Assembly (NCBI GenBank): GCA_026168455.1
Contig: CM047428.1
Span: forward strand, 83,346,594-83,410,593
From: Theocolax elegans
Taxonomy: Eukaryota; Arthropoda; Insecta; Hymenoptera; Cerocephalidae
Direction of reading: 5' to 3'
Length of the DNA stretch: 64,000 nt
This document shows, piece after piece, positions 1-7,632 of the stretch. Each line of letters opens with the position of its first letter. The first letter of the stretch is position 1. Both the position numbers and the translations under genes were made by a program. The notes beneath the pieces are model-generated. The model searched no databases. It was not told the DNA's origin and was given only the letters and a program-made list of their open reading frames with translations.

Positions 1-586
1 GCCTGCGAAACTTTCCTATAGAATATTCCGAGGTTTCAAAAGTCGGTAATTCATGTCTGTCAAGAAGAAGAATTGAATTGTATAATAAAAGATCCTTTTT
101 CCCTAAATATCACGAGAAAAATTTTATTACATATAGAAATAATATATATTTTTTCTCCATCTTCGAAAAGTAAACGAAAAAACTTGAGACGCGCATAACA
201 ATAAAATGTGGCAAAATTTTGCTAAAAGAAATAGCGTTCGCGATAAATAAATATGGGATTGAGATAAAATTTCTGGTCGATCGTAAACTTGAAAAGTTAT
301 ATTTTTTTTCACAAAAAGGTATAAGCGAAATTCACTAGCACAAGCCAAAATGGTCTTTTAAATTGAACCACTCCGAAGAAATATATATATAACGAAAAAT
401 TTTTGCGAGCACATAATTTACATGTGAATATTATACGTTTCCATTATTCTTTTCAATAGCCATCTCTTATTATTTTTATGATTATCTAAACTGCCTTTTT
501 TCCACGTAAATTACGGAATTAATTATAGATCTCTCGTTTTGTTATTAAAAAGAAAGAAAAATATTTTTATAAATTGAATTTGACGT
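1..586. other. AT-rich non-coding flank of the retrotransposon
   Basis: AT-rich sequence with homopolymer runs. The one reading frame here (minus strand, 127-348) has low-complexity composition and no recognisable domain. I see no gene. The last four bases (583-586, ACGT) are the left copy of the target-site duplication of the LTR element. Confidence 0.6.
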
Positions 587-1202
587 TGTAACGTGTCCGA
601 ATGAGCCGCACAAACGGACATATGTATATATAGATATATGTGTGTGTGTACTCGCCTATAAAGTGTAGCGAGTATGATTGGCTACAAAGGAGTGGGGGGC
701 CGTCCTGCGAAAATCGTAGGCAAGCTGCGAAAATCGCGAGAGGACAAGTCCTCTTTCGCTCGAGGCCCACCGACGAAGAAAGGTTGACCACTGGGTTTCT
801 CCGGTCGTGCCAGCATCCGACGACGTGGCCTGACACAAGACGTGGCCTGACGCGCAGTCATCAGCGGAGAGGTTCTCCGACGACACTCCGGATGGTCTCG
901 GGCGAATTGAGCCAGCACTGAGCATGCGGACGAATTATTCGCAAGATAAGTACCCACGGAACGAATTTCATACGAACGTAGATTTCGCGTATTTTTCTTT
1001 ATACCAAGTACTTTAATTTTGTATCCCTCGCTCGTGGTCGATCGGTCGTTACACAAGCTACTATTGTATCATTGTACGAAAATGTCAATAAAATTATATA
1101 TATATACCGTTGACCGATTTGAAGAAGTCCTTTTTTCCTGAGCCATTTCGCACCTCGTTATTTGAAGAGAAAATACTCTCTATATTAGAGATAAATTTTA
1201 CA
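587..1202 (+). repeat. 5' LTR (616 bp)
   Basis: Starts TGTAACGTGTCC and ends TTTTACA just before the primer-binding site. A TATA-box-like TATAAAG lies at 657-663 and a polyadenylation hexamer AATAAA at 1087-1092, consistent with U3, R and U5. The U3/R part carries two short direct repeats: CTGCGAAAATCG at 705-716 and 725-736, and GACGTGGCCTGAC at 822-834 and 839-851; these could be regulatory. The CpG-rich LTR contrasts with the AT-rich flanks. Compared with the 3' LTR I find no substitutions, only a 2-bp TG-unit difference and two single-base indels. Confidence 0.95.
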
Positions 1203-1203
1203 T

Positions 1204-1221
1204 TGGCGCCCAACGTGGGGC
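1204..1221 (+). other. Primer-binding site, tRNA-Lys type
   Basis: TGGCGCCCAACGTGGGGC begins two bases after the LTR end. From memory it is the reverse complement of the 3' end (with CCA) of animal tRNA-Lys(CUU), over all 18 bases, so minus-strand DNA synthesis is probably primed by that tRNA. A check against the host tRNA set would settle it. Confidence 0.85.
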
Positions 1222-1436
1222 AGTTTATACTTTTGTTTTTTTCTATTTTATTAAAAGGTTTGAAAAAGAGAAAAGTTGAATGTAAACCTAGTAACCCTAA
1301 ATTAACAAGTGTGCGTGAATGGTTTATGGAAGTCATAAAATCAAGCTACGTTACGCGATCAGGAAGACAAACTACACATGTTACATACAGATATAATATA
1401 AAACAAAACTTTAAGGATAAACGAAGAAGAGAAAAA

Positions 1437-2855
1437 ATGTCTGCACCAGGAGACCAGATCGACCAAACCGGAAGAAACATCGAGGATGTTACTGCAACGA
1501 TTGAAGGAAATGGTACACAAACGAATGCCGAAGAAATGCGAGAAGAATTGACAAAACTTCGAGCCGACAACGAAGCTCAACGAATCGAGCTGGAATCCGC
1601 AAGAAAACAAAGAGAGGAGATAGATTTATTACGACAACAAATAGCGCAGCTACGAGCCAATAATAATGAGGTAAATAATACATCTCGTTCGCAAATTCGG
1701 TGTGAGCAGGGGATACGGAGCGATATTTCTCAAGATAACGATAATATAAATGCGATTGATTTTCTCGGTTTCATAAACTCTATTAATAACACACAAATAG
1801 ACTTAAAGGTTCCAAAGTTTACTGATGAAAGTCAAAAAAATCCGATTGCTTTTATAGAAGACATAGAACACTTTTTTAAAATAAAAGGAATAAAAGATGA
1901 CAAAAAACTATCGGTAGTTGAACTTGCTTTAGAAGATAAAAGTAAGCTTTGGTTCTCTTTGAATAATTATGCTATAAAAACATATACGCAATTTAAATAC
2001 TTATTTATAAAAGAATTTTACTCAGTGCCGACTCAAGTTAAGGTAAAAAGTGTTTGGGCGAGCCGTAAATATATGGATCATGAAAGTAGCTTACACACTT
2101 ATTACTATAAACAATTAAAAGAGGCAAGTTATATTTGGCCAACAATTAGTGAGTTTGAAAAGAATTTTACAATAATCCAGCAATTTCCTACGTGGGTTAA
2201 AGAAGCCTTAGCATCTATAGATTTTGAAAAATCGAATGTAATCGGCCAAACACTTGCAAATCTTGATACGGTACGAGTAGAGAAACAGCGAAATTTTGAA
2301 TACCGAAATCGTAATGTAAGTCAATCAAACAAGCCGCTTTTTCAAGATGTAAAATTAAGACATATGAGTGTAAAAAATAGTCGCGCAAATAAGTATTATA
2401 CGAAAAATAAATCGAATACAAATGAAATAAATAATGCATACGATAAAAATTATCGCGATCCGCATAATTATATGTCACGTTCGCCTGTCCCGTATCATTA
2501 TGAACAACCGAACTACAACAATTTTTATATGAACCATACGAATCCCAACAATCAATACGTAAATTATCAAAATCCGCAAAATCATTATACAAATCAACAT
2601 TATTCTCAAAACTATAGTAGTCAGTATCAAAATAATAGGTATAGCCAAGCCCCGGGAGGTGTTTCAGGTAGATCTAATTATAATACATCTTCGCAACCAC
2701 GACAAATACAAACAATGAGTAATAATCAAACTTGTGCCAATTATCAAAGCATTAATCTTCCCGATACACGTGTACCCCCACCGATAATCTCAAACCAAGT
2801 AAATCAAAACACGCGAACAGCAAATATACAAACACACACGGATAATTTAAACTAA
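1437..2855 (+). CDS. gag: Gag polyprotein of the Gypsy element
   Basis: I place the start at the ATG at 1437 (A at -3), giving 472 aa; the frame is also open upstream into the LTR (to 1110) but that part precedes the likely translation start. Seen in order: an acidic, Glu/Arg-rich coiled-coil-like N-terminus (about residues 20-80), a retrotransposon capsid-like region (about 110-290) containing the Trp/Phe pattern typical of the Retrotrans_gag family, and an Asn/Tyr/Gln-rich C-terminal 150 residues. No CCHC zinc knuckle is present, so RNA binding would have to rest on the basic and Asn-rich tail. The stop codon at 2853-2855 directly follows a slippery heptamer, so a fraction of ribosomes should continue into protease. 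Expected role: particle formation and RNA packaging in the cytoplasm. Confidence 0.88.
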   Translation: MSAPGDQIDQTGRNIEDVTATIEGNGTQTNAEEMREELTKLRADNEAQRIELESARKQREEIDLLRQQIAQLRANNNEVNNTSRSQIRCEQGIRSDISQDNDNINAIDFLGFINSINNTQIDLKVPKFTDESQKNPIAFIEDIEHFFKIKGIKDDKKLSVVELALEDKSKLWFSLNNYAIKTYTQFKYLFIKEFYSVPTQVKVKSVWASRKYMDHESSLHTYYYKQLKEASYIWPTISEFEKNFTIIQQFPTWVKEALASIDFEKSNVIGQTLANLDTVRVEKQRNFEYRNRNVSQSNKPLFQDVKLRHMSVKNSRANKYYTKNKSNTNEINNAYDKNYRDPHNYMSRSPVPYHYEQPNYNNFYMNHTNPNNQYVNYQNPQNHYTNQHYSQNYSSQYQNNRYSQAPGGVSGRSNYNTSSQPRQIQTMSNNQTCANYQSINLPDTRVPPPIISNQVNQNTRTANIQTHTDNLN

Positions 2856-2891
2856 AAATTGACGCGCTGAGTGTGAGCCCGTCAGCGTGTC
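2846..2891 (+). promoter_or_regulatory. Programmed -1 ribosomal frameshift signal (gag to pol)
   Basis: The heptamer TTTAAAC (2846-2852) is in the X_XXY_YYZ phase of the gag frame (codons TTA, AAC) and is followed at once by the gag stop TAA. After an 8-nt spacer, GACGCGCTGA (2861-2870) can pair with TCAGCGTGTC (2882-2891) as a ten-base-pair stem with one G-U pair and an 11-nt loop. A -1 slip enters exactly the protease frame, which is open from 2846. Slippery site, spacer length and stem all match the known design of -1 frameshift signals. Confidence 0.85.
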
Positions 2892-3805
2892 CAGAAAATT
2901 ATGAATATATATCGGAATTAGAGAAAGGGATCGAACAAAAGGGCCAAACAGATAGGGCAAATAAAAAAATACCTCCATCACCGCATATTTTCATTGAACT
3001 AAGTAATATAACAGGGTGGGCATTAGTAGACACCGGTAGTCAGGTAACCGCAATATCAGAAACATTTTATTTAAAATGCAAAGCAAACGATAAATTATTG
3101 GAGTTTCCGGTATCAAATACGATAGTTTCAGTAGCGATAGGAAAAAAAAGTACGCACGTAAAGAGACAAATATTTGCGAAGTTTAAAATAGGTAATTATA
3201 CTAAATCGTTTACTTTTTTAGTAATTCCATTTTTAACCTGTGATATCGTATTAGGTAATGACTGGCTACTAAACAATAAAACAATCATAAATTACGAAAA
3301 AAGAATAGTGACTATAAATAGTTATAATATACCTGAAAAATTGACAATGTTTGAGGAAAGTATCTCAGACAGAATTTTATTATCGAAAACAGACGATATG
3401 ACGTATATATATCTAATGAATGTTAAAAAAATAAATCACAAAAAAGAATTAAAAGAAAATGAAATAACATTAAATAATAATAATAAGGATAATAATAATA
3501 TAGTATTAGGGGAAAGCGAAGCGTGTAAAAATTTAAAAAAAAAAATCAACGATGATTACGATTTTATAGATGAATTTGAGAATGAAATATTGAAGGGAAA
3601 GATTATAAATGAAACAATATACCAAATTAATAAAATAAGAAGCGAAAAAGACTACACGGATAAAGATATTCCGATTGAAGAAATAAAAAATAAAAGTCTG
3701 TTTGAGGAACTACACTCAACCGCGTGCGAACTAACATTGGTCAATGGGGATATAAAATCTAGATTTAAGGAATTACTAATAATAATAAAAAAATATTTGA
3801 ATTAA
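2846..3805 (+). CDS. pol: Gypsy Pol, aspartic protease segment
   Basis: This frame is entered by the -1 slip at the end of gag; no ATG start is needed. The retropepsin active site DTGS has its Asp codon at 3029-3031, and a GNDWL stretch about 75 residues later matches the second conserved protease block. A long Lys/Asn-rich linker follows (about 3370-3720). The frame stops at 3803-3805, just as the sequence homologous to the start of RT appears in another frame from about 3794. In relatives protease and RT are one reading frame, so the stop reflects either a one-base change in the A7 run at 3787-3793 or a second slip there. Role: cleaves Gag and Pol polyproteins. Confidence 0.85.
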   Translation, partial: FKLKIDALSVSPSACPENYEYISELEKGIEQKGQTDRANKKIPPSPHIFIELSNITGWALVDTGSQVTAISETFYLKCKANDKLLEFPVSNTIVSVAIGKKSTHVKRQIFAKFKIGNYTKSFTFLVIPFLTCDIVLGNDWLLNNKTIINYEKRIVTINSYNIPEKLTMFEESISDRILLSKTDDMTYIYLMNVKKINHKKELKENEITLNNNNKDNNNIVLGESEACKNLKKKINDDYDFIDEFENEILKGKIINETIYQINKIRSEKDYTDKDIPIEEIKNKSLFEELHSTACELTLVNGDIKSRFKELLIIIKKYLN

Positions 3806-4893
3806 AGTCTACTCATGCGAAAGGTTATGAACACAAAATAAAAATTACAGAAAAAAATCCGGTGATAAGAAAAACATATTCAGTCCCGTTAGCACTTCGC
3901 GAAAAGGTGAGGGAAAAATTGAAACAAATGATTGATAACGATATAATAGAACGGTCGGTTAGTCCATATTTAAACCCGTTAAGGATTGTTGTTAAAGTAA
4001 ACGGAGATATTCGAATTTGTATAGATGCGAGATATTTAAACAAAATCGTGGAAGATGATCACGAAGTCACTCCGATAATAACTGAAATGATCCAGGATTA
4101 CGAAAATGTAAAAATTTTCTCGAAATTAGATTTTAAAGACGGATACTGGCAAATATTATTAGATAAAGAATCGCGTATTTTAACTGCGTTTGTTTTTGAC
4201 GGCTCAATGTATCATTTTAATCGCGTTCCTTTCGGTCTGAAAGTCGCAGGTAGTGCGTTTATGAGGGCATTGAGAAAAGCATTAGAGAATGCATCCCCAC
4301 GATTGCGAAAAGCGTTGAGAATATATATGGATGATATATTGGTGGCTACAGTGACCGAGGATGAACATATAATTGTTTTAAAAGAATTATTTGAGACGTT
4401 GCGTGAATTTAATTTTACAATAAATTTATCAAAATGCAGATTTTTTGAGTCGAAAGTTAATTTTCTTGGTTTTATTGTTTCGTTTAAAGGAATAGAACCG
4501 GACCCCGAAAGGATCGCTAAGATCACCGAATATGAAGAACCTAAAAGTAAAAAGCACTTACAGTCGTTTTTAGGGTTTTGCAATTATTATCGGTGTTTTT
4601 ATCAAAAATACAGTGATAATATTGAACCTTTTAGGGATCTTCTTAAAAGTGATGCGATTTGGAACTGGACGGAAAAACATAAACACGCGTTTAAAAATCT
4701 AAAACAGAACTTTGTAAAGTCGGTATGTTTATCGCATATAATACCTGGAAAAATATTTAAGGTAGCAACCGACGCAAGCGAACATGGTATCGGGGGCGTG
4801 GTTTTTCAAATAGACGATAACGATAACCATAGAATTCATCGCCGTAGCAAGCCGTTGTTTGACAGAAGCCGAATCGAGATACACGACTACTGA
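3794..4893 (+). CDS. pol: Gypsy Pol, reverse transcriptase and start of RNase H
   Basis: The homologous reading starts around 3794, upstream of any ATG in this frame. RT blocks are visible in order: the conserved N-terminal proline/arginine stretch (about 3870-3990), LDFKDGYWQ-type motif (about 4126-4150), FNRVPFGL motif (about 4216-4240) and the catalytic YMDD at 4324-4335. The RNase H domain begins with its first catalytic Asp (TDAS, codon 4771-4773). Soon after, at about 4835-4838, the matching reading moves to the frame with one extra base, and this frame runs to an unrelated stop at 4891-4893. The C-terminal 18 or so residues are therefore out-of-frame sequence. Copies the element's RNA into DNA. 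Confidence 0.88.
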
Positions 4894-6451
4894 ACGAGAG
4901 CTATTAGCTATTATCTATACCGTATATAAATGTAATTACCTTCTTGCTGCGACTAAATTTGAAATTATTACGGACCATCAGAGTCTAGTGTTTCTCGATT
5001 CGACAACGTATCATAACAGTCGTTTGATAAGATGGGCATTGCTTCTCCAGCGATACTCGTTCACCGTAACGTATTGTAGGGGGAGTGAAAATATCCCAGC
5101 TGACTTTCTGAGTCGAAATCCCGATGCGAAGTTTAGAATCGACATGGAAAATCGCGTAATGATCTCAACACTTAGTAAATATTGTTTTCCTTATAAACAA
5201 GATGAAATTTCTGCTTTAGTAATTTTTTCGTTACATAAAAAAGAGCCCTTGTTGAAAGAAATAGTAAAGAACTTAGCTTTAAAACAAAAAGAAGATCATA
5301 CATTAAATAAATTAATAACCTTAACAAAAGAGAATTTAAAAGAAAATTACTACATACATAATGATATATTATTTCATAAAGAGAAATGTGATGATAATTG
5401 GCGAATCGTAATACCAAACTCAATAAAGAATGATTTAGTAAAATTGACACACGAAAAACTCGGTCACCCAGGAGTGTATAAGACGAGTAAATACCTAAAA
5501 ACATTCTATTATTGGAAATCATTACAAAAAGACACGAAACGACACGTTTTATCATGCGATATGTGTCAAAGGACAAAGTACCTCACGATCGCGATGGAGG
5601 GGGAGTATCAACTTGTAAGAGCGGAAAAACCTGGTGAACTAGTCACTGTTGATTACTTTGGCCCCCTCCCTCGCGCTCGGGGGGGTTTTCAGTACATTTT
5701 CGTGCTTGTTGACTCATTTTCTAAGTATGTAAAGTTATATAAATTGAGAAACGCGACGACTAAGGCGACATTAAATAGACTATTTGAAAGATACATCCCG
5801 GAGTGCGGCAAGCCAGCGAGATTATTGAGCGACCACGGTTCGCAATTTAACAATAATAAATGGAGAGAAAAATTAGAAGGCGAAGGAATTAAAGCGATAT
5901 TTAGCTCAATACGGCACCCGCAATCAAACCCAACGGAGCGCGTGATGCGCGAGCTCGGGCGAATGTTCCGTACATTTTGTAATGACAAACATACTTCATG
6001 GGAGAAATACGTAGATCACATAGAAAATCTTTTGAATTGTACGACTCATTTTACCACCGAATGCGCACCGTATGAGCTTCATTTCGGAAAATCGGTACAA
6101 AGCGAAATAGAAAAATTAGTCAAATTTCCGAATCAAAGAAAAATTGATCATCCACTAATGATAAGAATTGCCCGTGAGAACATTGAGAAACATTTCAGGA
6201 AAAGAAAGAAAAATCAAAAAATTTCTAATGTAGTGTTAGGAATTGGAGATAAAGTTCTTTTGCGAGTACGACACCTATCGAATGCGCTCGATAGAGTAAC
6301 GCAGAAATTCTTTCACTTGTACGAAGGTCCATACCTGATCAATAAAATTATTAGCGTAAATGCGTTTGAATTGGTTGATATAAACGATGTAAATAAAGTA
6401 ATAGGGATATATAATAGGACAAATTTGCGAAAATATCGAATACAAGAATGA
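4838..6451 (+). CDS. pol: Gypsy Pol, rest of RNase H plus integrase
   Basis: The frame carries the remaining RNase H catalytic residues (Glu codon 4898-4900 in ERELL; Asp codon 4973-4975 in TDHQS). Integrase follows: an HHCC zinc-binding module (about 5448-5570), then the DDE catalytic triad with Asp 5651-5653, Asp 5831-5833 and Glu 5936-5938, and a C-terminal GPY-type module (about 6325-6345). The frame ends normally at 6449-6451, after a basic tail. No chromodomain is evident. All catalytic residues are present, so the integrase itself looks undamaged; only the join to RT is broken. Inserts the cDNA into host chromosomes. Confidence 0.9.
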   Translation: MAVASRCLTEAESRYTTTERELLAIIYTVYKCNYLLAATKFEIITDHQSLVFLDSTTYHNSRLIRWALLLQRYSFTVTYCRGSENIPADFLSRNPDAKFRIDMENRVMISTLSKYCFPYKQDEISALVIFSLHKKEPLLKEIVKNLALKQKEDHTLNKLITLTKENLKENYYIHNDILFHKEKCDDNWRIVIPNSIKNDLVKLTHEKLGHPGVYKTSKYLKTFYYWKSLQKDTKRHVLSCDMCQRTKYLTIAMEGEYQLVRAEKPGELVTVDYFGPLPRARGGFQYIFVLVDSFSKYVKLYKLRNATTKATLNRLFERYIPECGKPARLLSDHGSQFNNNKWREKLEGEGIKAIFSSIRHPQSNPTERVMRELGRMFRTFCNDKHTSWEKYVDHIENLLNCTTHFTTECAPYELHFGKSVQSEIEKLVKFPNQRKIDHPLMIRIARENIEKHFRKRKKNQKISNVVLGIGDKVLLRVRHLSNALDRVTQKFFHLYEGPYLINKIISVNAFELVDINDVNKVIGIYNRTNLRKYRIQE

Positions 6452-7005
6452 GTTAATCACTGAAAGCTTGTATATAAAATTGAAACTTTAAATTAGAATA
6501 AACATAATGTAAATATGTATATAACAGTAATAATAACGGTAATAAATATATATAAAAGAGAAAACGTAAAATAAAAAAAAAAATATTAAGAAATGAACGA
6601 ATAATTATGTAAATTTTTGTAAATTTTGGCATTATGTAAATAAGAAATTGTAAAAGCGTCGTTCTAGACAAAAATCAGTGTGCGCAGCTGATTTTCTGCA
6701 AATCGTTAGGCCTGGCGAAATAATTTTATGATAAAGATGTAATTGTAAGATATTTGTACAAATCTGTATGTATATATATATATATATATGTGTATATATT
6801 TATTTACTCTTCGACTACTCGTTTAACGTTGACGGAATAAACAAATCTGTGTACTTAATTATAATGATCATAAATCAATTTAGCTGTTTAAAACGGTCGA
6901 TCGATTTACTGGAATAGTCTCGCGTTATTATAAGTCAAAATGTCTAAACAGCGCGAAGTCTGGGTTCGTTTCGAAGCGCATCTTTCTGCTGTTACCCCTA
7001 TCAGC
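6452..7005 (+). other. 3' non-coding region of the retrotransposon
   Basis: AT-rich sequence between integrase and the polypurine tract with stops in all frames and a (TA)n tract around 6772-6790. No envelope gene or remnant is visible. Confidence 0.75.
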
Positions 7006-7020
7006 AGAAAAGGGGGAGAA
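7006..7020 (+). other. Polypurine tract
   Basis: AGAAAAGGGGGAGAA directly abuts the 3' LTR. This is the expected place and composition for the plus-strand DNA priming site of an LTR element. Confidence 0.9.
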
Positions 7021-7632
7021 TGTAACGTGTCCGAATGAGCCGCACAAACGGACATATGTATATATAGATATATGTGTGTGTACTCGCCTATAAAGTGTAG
7101 CGAGTATGATTGGCTACAAAGGAGTGGGGGGCCGTCCTGCGAAAATCGTAGGCAAGCTGCGAAAATCGCGAGAGGACAAGTCCTCTTTCGCTCGAGGCCC
7201 ACCGACGAAGAAAGGTTGACCACTGGGTTTCTCCGGTCGTGCCAGCATCCGACGACGTGGCCTGACACAAGACGTGGCCTGACGCGCAGTCATCAGCGGA
7301 GAGGTTCTCCGACGACACTCCGGATGGTCTCGGGCGAATTGAGCCAGCACTGAGCATGCGGACGAATTATTCGCAAGATAAGTACCCACGGAACGAATTT
7401 CATACGAACGTAGATTTCGCGTATTTTTCTTTATACCAAGTACTTTAATTTTGTATCCTCGCTCGTGGTCGATCGGTCGTTACACAAGCTACTATTGTAT
7501 CATTGTACGAAAATGTCAATAAAATTATATATATATACCGTTGACCGATTTGAAGAAGTCCTTTTTTCCTGAGCCATTTCGCACCTCGTTATTTAAGAGA
7601 AAATACTCTCTATATTAGAGATAAATTTTACA
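7021..7632 (+). repeat. 3' LTR (612 bp)
   Basis: Near-perfect copy of the 5' LTR. It is four bases shorter: one TG unit fewer in the TG run near 7075, CC instead of CCC near 7457, and one G missing near 7594. I found no base substitution by eye over the whole length. It is followed by ACGT (7633-7636), the right target-site copy. Confidence 0.95.

Larger units (their letters stand above)
587..7632 (+). mobile_element. Ty3/Gypsy LTR retrotransposon, nearly intact, no env
   Basis: A 7,046-bp element bounded by two near-identical LTRs that begin TG and end CA, flanked by the direct repeat ACGT (583-586 and 7633-7636), which fits the 4-bp duplication common in Gypsy elements. In order: 5' LTR, primer-binding site, gag, aspartic protease, reverse transcriptase, RNase H, integrase, about 550 bp of non-coding sequence, polypurine tract, 3' LTR. 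RT-RNase H-integrase order defines Ty3/Gypsy (Metaviridae) as opposed to Copia. There is no third open frame after integrase, so no envelope gene. LTR identity implies a recent insertion. Pol is split over three frames: one junction (gag/protease) has a convincing -1 frameshift signal; the other two, near 3790 and near 4837, look like single-base indels or consensus errors. Confidence 0.95.

Noticed and set aside
640..921. 93-codon plus-strand frame in the LTR, with its copy at 7072-7353
   Set aside because: Present in both LTRs as part of CpG-rich non-coding LTR sequence, with frames open on several strands at once; no known domain.
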